Assembly: GCA_023386315.1 (NCBI GenBank)
Contig: JAEWJZ010000015.1
Coordinates: 1-50,487 of the forward strand
Direction: 5' to 3'
DNA: 50,487 nt
DNA from: Bacillota bacterium
Lineage (GTDB): Bacteria > Bacillota > Clostridia > Lachnospirales > Lachnospiraceae
The notes beneath the pieces are model-generated. The model was given only the letters and a program-made list of their open reading frames with translations, had not been told where the DNA came from and searched no databases. The position numbers and the translations under genes were made by a program. This document shows, piece by piece, positions 25,166 through 33,098 of the stretch (position 1 is its first letter; every line of letters begins with the position of its first letter).

Positions 25166-25936
25166 TTATTTTGATTTTTTAATCAAGTCAAGAACTTCCG
25201 TTACCAAAGCTTTGTAATCCTGAGCAGGATTGGATCTTGGGGCATAATCCAGCAGGCTTTCTCCCTGAGCGGGGGCTTCCGCGACACTGACGCTGGATCT
25301 TATATGCGTTTCAAAAACACGTGTCCCGATCTGAGAAGCAATGCTTTGAGCCATCTCCTTCACTTCTCTGGACAGCAACGTTCTGGGATTAAATTTATTC
25401 AGCAGAATTCCCAGTACGACCAGATTTGGGTTAACAGAAGCACGGACAGTATTAATGGTATCCTTGATCTGGGAAACTCCAAGAAGACTAAGAATCTCAG
25501 GAACCATGGGAATAATCAGATAATCCGCAGCAGCATAGGCATTAACTGTTAAAATATTCAGAGCGGGGGGAGTATCAATAATAATATAATCGTAATAACC
25601 GGCAACAGTAGACAGTAAATTCTTTAACATACTCTCTCTCTGCTTTCCGGTAAATTCCAGCTCAGCGCCGCTTAAAAGAATATTAGATGATATCACGTCG
25701 CAATATTTTGCAGGACGGATAGCCTCCTGCAGAGTGGCAGAACCCTGAAATACCTCGTAGATTGTTGCACAGTTTTCAATTTCCAGTCCCAGACTAAATC
25801 CCAGATTACCCTGAGGGTCTAAATCAACGGCCAGTACTCTTTTATTGTTCATGGCAAGACCGCAGGCAAGGGAACAGGAAGTGGTGGTTTTGCCTACGCC
25901 GCCCTTTTGATTTGTAATAGTAATTACAGTTGACAA
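25166..25936 (-). CDS. ParA/Soj-type ATPase
   Basis: Chromosome/cargo-partitioning ATPase family. About 256 residues: deviant Walker A 'NQKGGVGKTTTS' near the N-terminus, 'VLAVDLDPQGNLGFSLG', and 'YDYIIIDTPPALNILTVNA' as Walker B. It resembles Soj rather than FlhG/MinD: the N-terminal FlhG extension and C-terminal amphipathic helix are missing. I chose TTG 25936 because GGAGG lies 8 bases upstream; an ATG at 25951 would place that site inside the gene. No parB follows; a ComFB-domain gene does. In other motile bacteria ParA-like proteins place flagella or chemoreceptor arrays, a possible role here. Confidence 0.9.
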   Translation of the reverse strand: MSTVITITNQKGGVGKTTTSCSLACGLAMNNKRVLAVDLDPQGNLGFSLGLEIENCATIYEVFQGSATLQEAIRPAKYCDVISSNILLSGAELEFTGKQRESMLKNLLSTVAGYYDYIIIDTPPALNILTVNAYAAADYLIIPMVPEILSLLGVSQIKDTINTVRASVNPNLVVLGILLNKFNPRTLLSREVKEMAQSIASQIGTRVFETHIRSSVSVAEAPAQGESLLDYAPRSNPAQDYKALVTEVLDLIKKSK

Positions 25937-25960
25937 ATTGTATTCCTCCATTCGTAAATT

Positions 25961-25979
25961 AAGATAATACTATTATCTT
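25961..25979. promoter_or_regulatory. 19-bp perfect palindrome between parA and fliD
   Basis: AAGATAATACTATTATCTT is a perfect dyad (9 + 1 + 9). It lies just upstream of the parA ribosome site and about 14 bases before the fliD -10 candidate, so a bound regulator could affect both divergent units. No U-run makes a terminator unlikely. Confidence 0.6.
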
Positions 25980-25985
25980 TAGTAT

Positions 25986-26014
25986 ACAATATGACGATAA
26001 ATAAGTATAGCCAA
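25986..26014 (-). promoter_or_regulatory. Candidate sigmaA promoter for parA-comFB
   Basis: On the minus strand TTGGCT (26014-26009) and TATTGT (25991-25986) are separated by 17 bases. Matches to consensus are partial. It overlaps the fliD promoter candidate on the other strand. Confidence 0.4.
25993..26000 (+). promoter_or_regulatory. fliD: Candidate sigma28 -10 box for fliD operon
   Basis: GACGATAA matches 7 of 8 bases of the sigma28 -10 (GCCGATAA) and is identical to the flgM promoter -10. The -35 is weak (TTAT at 16-base spacing). It would give a leader of about 75 bases before fliD. Confidence 0.5.
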
Positions 26015-26081
26015 AACATAAAAAAAACCGATTTTTGACGAAAAATGGATTATTTAGATAGTTAAGAAAGGAGTTATTCGT

Positions 26082-28769
26082 ATGGCAACAGCATTGAATA
26101 GTATCAAAAACAGTTCAGCCTCTTCCTTAAGGGGTTACGGTGGTCTGGCAAGTGGTCTGGACAGAGATACTCTGATTGAGGGCATGACAGCATCCACAAA
26201 GGCAAAGATTGCAAAACAGCAGAAGAAGAAACAGACCTATGCATGGCAACAGGAGTCGTATCGTTCCATCAGCTCAAAGCTTGTGGAGTTTTCCAAAAAA
26301 TACACCTCTTATACCAATCAGTCTACTAATTTATCCAGTCCCAGCTTTTGGGCTAAAAGCAGTATTACACCTGTGGGCGCTAACAGCAATTATGTCAGCG
26401 TATCCGGCAGTTCAGCCCTATCTGACTCAATGTCTGTAGTAGGGGTGAAACAGCTTGCCAAGAATGCATCCATGACCTCTAAAACAGTAGTATCTGATAA
26501 TAGTCTTACAACTGGAAGCATTAACCTGGGAGAAAGCCAGGTGAGTAATCTGGAAGGACAGTATCTGTATTTTAAGTATGGGACCAAATCATATTCTGTC
26601 TCTTTAAAAAGCGGTACTACTACAGATGGTTATACCTATGATTATTCCAATGGTGTAAAGGCTCAGGAGTCTATTACAAGGTCTTTAAAAGAGGTATCCA
26701 TTGGTAACGGACAGACATTGGCAGATGTGATTAAAGTAACGGCTGATACAGCGAATCCCGCAGATCCCGAAGGAACACCTTTTAAACTTAATTTCAAATC
26801 TGCTGATACAGCGGGTAATACAATTCTTTTCGACGGCGGAAGTGAAACCGCGATTAAAGCTCTTGGATTTACAAATTTTAATAGTTTAAGTACTGAAGCA
26901 CGAACCATTACCAGTACAGGTTTTACAGCTGATTTTATGAATAATCAGAAATTTTTTGAACCGAAGACATTTGCCCAGCGTGTTGGCGATACGAATATCA
27001 GCTTTACTTATAACGGTACAACTAAGTCCATTCAGTTTGCCAGTGCTGCAGATATCCAGCAGATGGTAACAGATGCAGGAGGCAATGATGAAACAGCCCT
27101 CAAGTCTGTTGCTGCCGATCTGCAGGGAAAACTGGACAATCAGTTTGGTACTGGAAGAATAAAAGTCGATACTCAGCTGAATTCTGTTGACGGAAAATAT
27201 CAGCTTGTATTTAAGACAAAAGATGCAGCTACTGGTTTAGATGATACATCATCAATTCTGTCTTTATCAAGTGCAGATAACGGTGTACTTGGTAAAAATG
27301 GTGCATTAAGAGTTTCAAGCGGCGAATCAAACCGCCTGAATACGTATGCATCTTTAGCAGACTCAGGTTTAAAAAATATTGAGCAAAACCTGATCGCAAA
27401 AGGTAAACTGGATCAGGACACTACCTATTTTTCAGGATCCATAAAGGCTCAGGCTGCGATTAAGGAACTTGGAAGCCTGGTAAATGACAGTACCTCTATT
27501 GCCGATTTAAAACAGCTGATCGCTACAAAAAATCCTAACATGTCAGATCAGGATTTAAGCAGTATTAATGATGCTATAGATTATGAGTCAGCAGCCAATG
27601 TTGGTGATTTGAACACCAAGCTGAATTCTTATGTAGACAGCCGCGAGATGAAATTAAAAATTAATGGTGTGGACATAAAAGGCTTAACGTATAATTCCAC
27701 AATTACCGACATTATGAACAAGATAAATAGTTCGGATGCCAAAGTTTCAATCAGCTATATGAAGAATGCAGATAAATTTTTGATTCAGTCTACCGTTGGC
27801 GGGGTAGCCGGTGATGTTAAAATCGAGGGTTCTGATGCAGAGATGCTGTTTGGTGTAAAGGATACAGACTATACTGTAACCAAGGGACAAGACGCTATTG
27901 TCAGTGTTAAATACGCCGGATCCGATGATGTGGTAAATCTGACGCGTGAAAGTAACACATTCAATATGGATGGTCTGAATATCACACTGAATGGTACATT
28001 CGGCTATAGCGGAGATACATTGATTGAAGGAACAGAACCTGTTAAATTTAATGCCAAGACTGATTCTGACAGTATTGTGAAAGCTGTCACAGATATGATT
28101 AAAGATTATAATGATATGATTGAACTGGTGAATAAAGAGGTTTCTACCAAACCGAACCGCAATTATGAGCCGCTTACGGATGATCAGAAAGCGGATATGA
28201 CAGAGGACCAGATTAAAAAATGGGAAGAAAAAGCTAAAACAGGCCTGCTTTTTAATGATTCAGATTTACGTGGCCTTTCTGACAGCATGAGGTTTATTTT
28301 TGAAAGTGGTTCTGCTGATAAAGCTGCTTTGGCTTCTTTCGGAATATCGACAAGCACAAATTACGGTGATAACGGTAAGTTGGTTCTTGATGAGACAAAA
28401 TTCCGGGCATCATTGGAATCGAATTCAGCAGATTTACAGAAATTGTTCACAAGAGCTGCGGATCCATCAACAGGCGACAAAGGCGGTGTCATGGCCAGGA
28501 TGTCTGAGATTACGGAAAAGTATGCTAGTACAACTGGCGCGACAAAGGGTATTCTGATTGAAAAAGCTGGTTCCGTTTATGCACCTACCAGTATTCTCAA
28601 AAATTCTTTACAGAAGTCCATGGACAGCCAGGATACTGTAATTGACCGGCTTAACAAACAGCTTAAAACAGAGACAGACCGGTATATCAAGCAATTTACC
28701 AATTTGGAAACATTGATTTCCCAGATGAATTCTCAAAGCAGCTGGTTGAGTCAATCCTTTGGTTCATAA
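26082..28769 (+). CDS. fliD: Flagellar filament capping protein FliD
   Basis: Forms the cap at the filament tip under which flagellin folds. 895 residues, long for the family. The N-terminal FliD domain ('GGLASGLDRDTLIEGMTAST') and the C-terminal FliD domain ('TDSDSIVKAVTDMIKDYNDM', and terminal coiled coil ending 'LETLISQMNSQSSWLSQSF') are clear; the extra length is in the middle (about 230-640), where variable surface domains are usual. AAAGGAG precedes the ATG. First gene of fliD-fliS-FliT-like. Confidence 0.95.
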   Translation: MATALNSIKNSSASSLRGYGGLASGLDRDTLIEGMTASTKAKIAKQQKKKQTYAWQQESYRSISSKLVEFSKKYTSYTNQSTNLSSPSFWAKSSITPVGANSNYVSVSGSSALSDSMSVVGVKQLAKNASMTSKTVVSDNSLTTGSINLGESQVSNLEGQYLYFKYGTKSYSVSLKSGTTTDGYTYDYSNGVKAQESITRSLKEVSIGNGQTLADVIKVTADTANPADPEGTPFKLNFKSADTAGNTILFDGGSETAIKALGFTNFNSLSTEARTITSTGFTADFMNNQKFFEPKTFAQRVGDTNISFTYNGTTKSIQFASAADIQQMVTDAGGNDETALKSVAADLQGKLDNQFGTGRIKVDTQLNSVDGKYQLVFKTKDAATGLDDTSSILSLSSADNGVLGKNGALRVSSGESNRLNTYASLADSGLKNIEQNLIAKGKLDQDTTYFSGSIKAQAAIKELGSLVNDSTSIADLKQLIATKNPNMSDQDLSSINDAIDYESAANVGDLNTKLNSYVDSREMKLKINGVDIKGLTYNSTITDIMNKINSSDAKVSISYMKNADKFLIQSTVGGVAGDVKIEGSDAEMLFGVKDTDYTVTKGQDAIVSVKYAGSDDVVNLTRESNTFNMDGLNITLNGTFGYSGDTLIEGTEPVKFNAKTDSDSIVKAVTDMIKDYNDMIELVNKEVSTKPNRNYEPLTDDQKADMTEDQIKKWEEKAKTGLLFNDSDLRGLSDSMRFIFESGSADKAALASFGISTSTNYGDNGKLVLDETKFRASLESNSADLQKLFTRAADPSTGDKGGVMARMSEITEKYASTTGATKGILIEKAGSVYAPTSILKNSLQKSMDSQDTVIDRLNKQLKTETDRYIKQFTNLETLISQMNSQSSWLSQSFGS

Positions 28770-28784
28770 GGAACGGAGTGTAAG

Positions 28785-29153
28785 ATGGCAGTAAATGGAT
28801 ATCAACATTACAAGGAACAGACCGTGAATACAATGACTCCGGGTGAAATGCTTAATCTTTTATTTGATGAATTATTAAAGCGGCTGACCAGATCAGAATT
28901 GGCATTGGAAAATAAAGATTATGAACTTTTCGAGCAGTCCATACAACGGTCTATGGATATAGTTACATACTTAAGAGATACTCTTAATTTTCAATATGAA
29001 ATAAGTAATGAATTAAAACGTCTTTATGAATTTTTCCTTTATGAATTAGTTCGTATTAAAGCAGGCAGGAATTCTACAGTAATAGGAGAGATCAGACCAT
29101 TGATTATGGAACTGAGGGATTCCTTTAGAGAGGCACAGCGCATCGGCGGTTGA
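28785..29153 (+). CDS. fliS: Flagellin export chaperone FliS
   Basis: Binds the C-terminus of flagellin in the cytoplasm to prevent early polymerisation; in the FliW-CsrA circuit it also frees FliW when flagellin is exported. 122 residues, all helical, with 'YKEQTVNTMTPGEMLNLLFD' and 'NFQYEISNELKRLYEFF', typical of FliS. Fifteen bases after fliD. Confidence 0.94.
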   Translation: MAVNGYQHYKEQTVNTMTPGEMLNLLFDELLKRLTRSELALENKDYELFEQSIQRSMDIVTYLRDTLNFQYEISNELKRLYEFFLYELVRIKAGRNSTVIGEIRPLIMELRDSFREAQRIGG

Positions 29154-29162
29154 TTTTATTCA

Positions 29163-29189
29163 GGCTGGAGAGGAACCTTCTCTCCAGCC
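29163..29189 (+). other. Intercistronic stem-loop between fliS and the FliT-like gene
   Basis: GGCTGGAGAG (29163-29172) pairs perfectly with CTCTCCAGCC (29180-29189), 7-base loop. It is followed by ATTTATC, a weak U-tract, so it may attenuate or protect the fliDS transcript rather than stop it fully. Confidence 0.65.
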
Positions 29190-29224
29190 ATTTATCAATA
29201 AGCTGCAAACAGGAGGAAGTACAA

Positions 29225-29620
29225 ATGGAAGAATCCATACTATTGGAGATTCTAAAAGAGATGCAGAAAAAATATCAGTGTATGGCAGAAATAGAGAGGA
29301 TAACCCGTGAAGTTGGTGAATTCCTTTCCCGCAATGACCAGACTTCAGTACAGATGCTTTTGGGAATGCGCCAGGAGGAGATGGATAAGGCTGATATGTT
29401 CACTAAAAATATAAACTGTCTTATATCTGTTCTGCCTCCGGAAGAAGCTGCCAAAGTGGATAATTGGGTGAAAGGGCAGGAAAACTGGAATCCAAATGAA
29501 CAGATATCAGAAAAAATAATGGAAAAAGGAAAGAATATCCAGCATATACTGAAACGTACTATTGAAATCGACAGACACATCAGTACGCGTATCGCAGGTA
29601 CCCATTCCTTTTATAATTAA
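29225..29620 (+). CDS. FliT-like small helical flagellar protein
   Basis: 131 residues from ATG 29225, which has AGGAGG upstream; the frame is open back to 29150. The protein is helical and charged, with no recognisable motif other than general similarity to FliT/FlgN-type export chaperones. Position after fliD-fliS, where fliT lies in other bacteria, is the main argument. It could equally be a lineage-specific gene. Confidence 0.6.
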   Translation: MEESILLEILKEMQKKYQCMAEIERITREVGEFLSRNDQTSVQMLLGMRQEEMDKADMFTKNINCLISVLPPEEAAKVDNWVKGQENWNPNEQISEKIMEKGKNIQHILKRTIEIDRHISTRIAGTHSFYN

Positions 29621-29630
29621 ATATAGCTTT

Positions 29631-30344
29631 TTACTTTGGAGGAGAAATAGCCCAAAGTGGTCCTCCATTGGATGCTCGGTAATTCAGTTCATGCAGTATC
29701 ACAGCAGGATCCCAATTGCACTTTGTATTATCATAATTATTAGAATCCGCGATACGAAAGGAACCGTCAGCGGTATAACTTGTTATGATAATAAAATGTC
29801 CCTGCTGAGTAAAATGTCCCTTTCTCATTAAGGCAATAACCAGTTGTCCGGAATCTAATGCATTCCTAATCCCCTCTACGGTACGGTTTTTAATTGGTGA
29901 AACTAAAAGACCATATGCTGACGCACTGTCAGGAATGAGGCGGTGATAAGAACCCTGTCCTGGGCACCAGCTGTTATTGATTGCGGCCCAGTTTGCCATA
30001 TCGGTTGGAAGGACCTGATTACCAGTCAGACTGGTTATGACCATGGCCATAACAGTAGGTCCGCATCCATAGGTAACCAGAGGATCTCTTCCCCCCCACA
30101 GATAATTTCCCCATCTGGCATCAGCCTGATTATAATAAGTGAGAGGACCGCAAACGCTGTCCAGCATTACATCGTATTTGCCTTCCTGAGGGATATCTGC
30201 TTCAACTGTCTCAGGCAGTAGCACGGTTGTAGGTTGAGAGACATCAGCGGCTGATCCGTCAATCTGATAATTAGAAGAAAAAATCGCAAACGGGATGACG
30301 ATTACGAACAGGGTCTTGAATAGTGTTTTAAATAATCTGTTCAT
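29631..30344 (-). CDS. Secreted C39-like cysteine peptidase
   Basis: 237 residues. N-terminal signal peptide or anchor ('LFKTLFKTLFVIVIPFAIFSS'), then a C39-like papain-fold domain: oxyanion Gln in 'YYNQADARWGNYLWGG', catalytic Cys in 'TYGCGPTVMAMVI', catalytic His in 'GHFIIITSYTADG' and an Asp/Asn in 'RIADSNNYD'. Likely a wall or surface peptidase. ATG 30344 has AAAGG at 8 bases; a GTG three codons earlier also exists. Its sigma28-like promoter suggests co-expression with late flagellar genes. Confidence 0.85.
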   Translation of the reverse strand: MNRLFKTLFKTLFVIVIPFAIFSSNYQIDGSAADVSQPTTVLLPETVEADIPQEGKYDVMLDSVCGPLTYYNQADARWGNYLWGGRDPLVTYGCGPTVMAMVITSLTGNQVLPTDMANWAAINNSWCPGQGSYHRLIPDSASAYGLLVSPIKNRTVEGIRNALDSGQLVIALMRKGHFTQQGHFIIITSYTADGSFRIADSNNYDNTKCNWDPAVILHELNYRASNGGPLWAISPPK

Positions 30345-30378
30345 ACGGCTCACCTTTATCTTTAATATTATATGTTAT

Positions 30379-30406
30379 TTATCGGATAGACACTCCATAA
30401 AGTTAA
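30379..30406 (-). promoter_or_regulatory. Sigma28-like promoter for the C39-like peptidase
   Basis: On the minus strand TTAA (30406-30403), 16 bases, then TCCGATAA (30386-30379), 7 of 8 matches to the sigma28 -10. The alternative -35 TAAC at 15 bases also fits. Confidence 0.65.
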
Positions 30407-30429
30407 GATTGAGATGAAAAGTCCGATAT
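30403..30429 (+). promoter_or_regulatory. Sigma28-like promoter for the nucleotidyltransferase-like gene
   Basis: TTAA (30403-30406), 15 bases, TCCGATAT (30422-30429), close to the Bacillus SigD -10. The TTAA is the same one used on the opposite strand. Confidence 0.65.
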
Positions 30430-30501
30430 ATATATTATAGACCTGTATGATATTGCAGGCGGTGTGTGGCACATGGGATTTAATTAAGGATGGAAAAATG
30501 A

Positions 30502-31743
30502 ATGATTAAAGGTTATGAAGAGCGGTATTTATTAATATTACTATCTGCAGTGATGAATCAGAAACCTTCACCAGAGCCCATACGTTCACTTGATTGGGAA
30601 AAGATGTTTCGGTTAGCTGATTACCATGGTGTAGCACATGCTGTACATTATGGTATTCTGGGGCTTGACCAGGAGATACCCCAAGCGGTAAGACAACAGT
30701 TTTTCGATAAATATTTAGAATCAGTTTATCGTGTAGGACGTTTACAGAAAAGCGAGAAGCAGCTGGTGGCATTGTTGGAACGTGAAAGAATCAACTGCTT
30801 TTATCTCAGTTATTCTGATATAGTAAAAAATTATCCAATCGAAGAGATGTGCTGCCGTGAGTCGATTGAGATTGGGTCCAGTAGAAAATGTACCAGTGTG
30901 ATATGGGGGATTCTGGAAAAGATAGATTTCGAAGAACGCAGAACAGATGAGGCTGGAAGGCTGTATTATCGTATTCCTGGAATAAGAGTGTTGAATTTTG
31001 ACTATACACTTTTTTTCAGTGCCTCCATGCGCAGGTTTTTTAGGAGCCTGCTTAAATTATCTCCACTCCAGACTGAAAGCAGGTATATTCGTGAACTGCC
31101 TCTTGATGACAGATACCTGTTTTTGATGTGCAGACTGACTGATAGTTATGCGAGGGGAAATATCAGTTTAAGCCAGATTATGGATTTTTGGATTTTTTAT
31201 AAGACTTATGGTGAAAATTTTAATTGGCCTTATATATATGGCAGACTAAAAAAATTAAAAATCGCTGATTTTGCAGAGCGCCTGGAACATTTGATCCTGC
31301 GATGGTTTGGAACTGGAGCAGTTATTGAAAATGTTGAAATCTATGAAGCCATGGAGTCTTATATCCTGTCAAAGGGAACAGATGGAAGAGAGATCAGCTC
31401 AAAGCTTCTGCCTTTGATTAAGACGGTTGCAGATTGCTATGCAAGGAACCGAAGATTGGAAGAAATGAGAAAGATGGTTGCCTGGCTTTTTCCTGATCGA
31501 AGATACATGGAAACGATATATCCCTTATTAGGGAAGATTAGAATTTTATTGCCGTTATTTTGGATAATACGGTTATTGCGATATTTAAGCAGATTATGCA
31601 CAAACCCTTTACGGAACAACGTGTTTCCCAAATTAAAAAGCTTGTTTCAGAAGGCAGTAAAAGGGCTCCCTATTATTAATAGGAAAGCAAAGAGTGAGAA
31701 TACAGAGGAAGAATCAAAAGAAACAGCGGAAATACCCAAGTAA
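30502..31743 (+). CDS. Nucleotidyltransferase-like protein with degenerate active site
   Basis: 413 residues resembling the PF14907-type 'uncharacterised nucleotidyltransferase' family by overall layout: N-terminal helical part, a central 'FYLSYSDIVKNYPI' strand-turn where family members have the KG...YP segment, and later 'ELPLDDRYLFLMCRLTDSY'. The expected R...DIDL metal-binding segment reads 'CCRESIEIGSS' (about 117-127), so catalysis looks lost. The C-terminus has a hydrophobic stretch ('LLPLFWIIRLLRYL') and a Lys/Glu-rich tail. Ribosome site AAGGATGG. A sigma28-like promoter ties it to motility. Family call is tentative. Confidence 0.6.
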   Translation: MIKGYEERYLLILLSAVMNQKPSPEPIRSLDWEKMFRLADYHGVAHAVHYGILGLDQEIPQAVRQQFFDKYLESVYRVGRLQKSEKQLVALLERERINCFYLSYSDIVKNYPIEEMCCRESIEIGSSRKCTSVIWGILEKIDFEERRTDEAGRLYYRIPGIRVLNFDYTLFFSASMRRFFRSLLKLSPLQTESRYIRELPLDDRYLFLMCRLTDSYARGNISLSQIMDFWIFYKTYGENFNWPYIYGRLKKLKIADFAERLEHLILRWFGTGAVIENVEIYEAMESYILSKGTDGREISSKLLPLIKTVADCYARNRRLEEMRKMVAWLFPDRRYMETIYPLLGKIRILLPLFWIIRLLRYLSRLCTNPLRNNVFPKLKSLFQKAVKGLPIINRKAKSENTEEESKETAEIPK

Positions 31744-31767
31744 TATCAGGTATTTTCGCTGTTTTTG
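31721..31767. terminator. Bidirectional terminator between the NTase-like gene and csrA
   Basis: ACAGCGGAAATACC (31723-31736) pairs with GGTATTTTCGCTGT (31749-31762) with one G-U pair, flanked by A-run and T-run. It overlaps the 3' ends of both convergent genes. Confidence 0.85.
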
Positions 31768-32000
31768 TGTTGCTCTGAAAAAAACTCTTTTATCTTAGAA
31801 ATTGATCCGGCATTCAGAGGAATAGAAACTGCTTCCTGATTAGCAGAAACTGCTTCTACCAATTCGGATCTTAATATAGATACATCTCTGGGAGCATCAA
31901 TTGCTAATTTGACCCAATCATTTCCGATTTCCAGTACAGTAATCGAAATGTTATCGCCAATGTTTAGAGCCTGTTCCTTTTTTCTCTGAAGTATCAGCAT
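31746..32000 (-). CDS. csrA: Translational repressor CsrA
   Basis: RNA-binding dimer that blocks flagellin translation in Gram-positives and is antagonised by FliW. 84 residues with 'MLILQRKKEQALNIGDNISI' and 'VKLAIDAPRDVSILRSELVE', both diagnostic. Adjacent to fliW (1-base gap) as in Bacillus. The usual flagellin gene after csrA is absent; a convergent gene occupies that place. Confidence 0.96.
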   Translation of the reverse strand: MLILQRKKEQALNIGDNISITVLEIGNDWVKLAIDAPRDVSILRSELVEAVSANQEAVSIPLNAGSISKIKEFFSEQHKNSENT

Positions 32001-32001
32001 A

Positions 32002-32448
32002 TTATTTCCCCCTTTTCATAAAGTCTTTGATTGGATGGCGGAATTTATAAAGAGGGTTATCTAAAATTATCTGTTTTGCTTCTCTGGTATCTGTATTAAC
32101 TGCGATGGGGGCCTTTAAATTAACAGTACTTTCTTCCATCTGGTCATGTATGACACAGATCACATAGTAAGAAATATTTTTTTCATCATAGGAAGCTTTT
32201 AATAAATTGCTGTCTTCTTCAGATAAAACAGGAGCGTATTCGGAATATAGCTGAAACGGATTCATAAGTATAAATGATATTCTACAATCATCAATAGATT
32301 GCAGAGATATCAGGGCATCACTATTATCCTGAAATGCAAGGGGTACATAATTTTTTAATTCTGAGAATCCAAATAAACCGTCAGAAAAATGAATCAGTTC
32401 CTCCTCAGAACAGGGAATTGAACCAAAATATTGCGTTTTTATTTCCAT
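32002..32448 (-). CDS. fliW: Flagellar assembly factor FliW
   Basis: Allosteric antagonist of CsrA that also binds flagellin, closing the filament homeostasis loop. 148 residues with 'FSDGLFGFSELKNYVPL' and 'LNLKAPIAVNTDTREAKQII'-type C-terminal region. ATG 32448 has TTGGAGG upstream; a TTG at 32460 would overlap that site. Confidence 0.95.
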   Translation of the reverse strand: MEIKTQYFGSIPCSEEELIHFSDGLFGFSELKNYVPLAFQDNSDALISLQSIDDCRISFILMNPFQLYSEYAPVLSEEDSNLLKASYDEKNISYYVICVIHDQMEESTVNLKAPIAVNTDTREAKQIILDNPLYKFRHPIKDFMKRGK

Positions 32449-32468
32449 GTGTACCTCCAAATATAAAT

Positions 32469-33077
32469 TTAAGCCAGGACATCAATCGGGGTGTGATCAA
32501 AGTATTTAGCAGCACTGGGAGGAACATACATCGGCTTGCCAATATATTCTATTTCTACATCTGGCATTTGAGTGATGGAAATTTCAATGCTGCCGGGTAT
32601 GAATTCAAAATCCCCCTTAGCGGCCCTGATGTCAAAACTAATCTTATCCATTTGATACTTAATATTCAGATCAGGGGCAGACCATTCGAGATCGGGACCT
32701 GTAGTTGGTATAAAAGCTAAACCAAACTCTCCTGTGGGCATTTGAGCACGCTGACGGAAAATCTGATCAAGGGGATTAGAAACTTTGGCGTCTAACAATA
32801 GTGCAGCCTCCTCTGTATAGGTAGCAGTAGCTTCTGATGCAGCCTCCAATCCGGAAGCAGCGGCCTGACGGACGCTTTCCATGGTGGTTGGAGAAATTGA
32901 ACTGCGGGCATCGTAAGTATCAAGGTACAGCTTAATCGGTTTGCTGTTAATATCCAGGCCACCGTGTTCATTATTCATTAACACATCGGTCTTAGATTTT
33001 GTATACCTGAGTTCGGCCTTCTGTATCTTCATTTCATATTTTATTGGTATGGTTTTTATCTGAAGCAATGGTTCCAT
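32469..33077 (-). CDS. DUF6470 family protein (YviE-like)
   Basis: 202-residue protein of unknown biochemical role that is encoded between flgL and fliW in many Firmicutes, as yviE in Bacillus. Seen here: 'LLQIKTIPIKYEMKIQKAEL' at the start, an Ala-rich helix near 65-95, and a beta-rich C-terminal half. AGGAGG precedes the ATG. Context places it with hook-filament junction assembly. Confidence 0.85.
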   Translation of the reverse strand: MEPLLQIKTIPIKYEMKIQKAELRYTKSKTDVLMNNEHGGLDINSKPIKLYLDTYDARSSISPTTMESVRQAAASGLEAASEATATYTEEAALLLDAKVSNPLDQIFRQRAQMPTGEFGLAFIPTTGPDLEWSAPDLNIKYQMDKISFDIRAAKGDFEFIPGSIEISITQMPDVEIEYIGKPMYVPPSAAKYFDHTPIDVLA

Positions 33078-33098
33078 ATAAAATCCCTCCTGTAAACC

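Noticed and set aside
25166..25936. FlhG (YlxH) as the identity of the ATPase
   Set aside because: N-terminus starts directly at the Walker A strand, the motif is Soj-like, and there is no flhF neighbour.
29600..29680. Terminator between the FliT-like gene and the convergent peptidase
   Set aside because: A 7-pair stem (ACTTTGG/CCAAAGT) exists within the peptidase 3' end, but it is weak and has no T-run.
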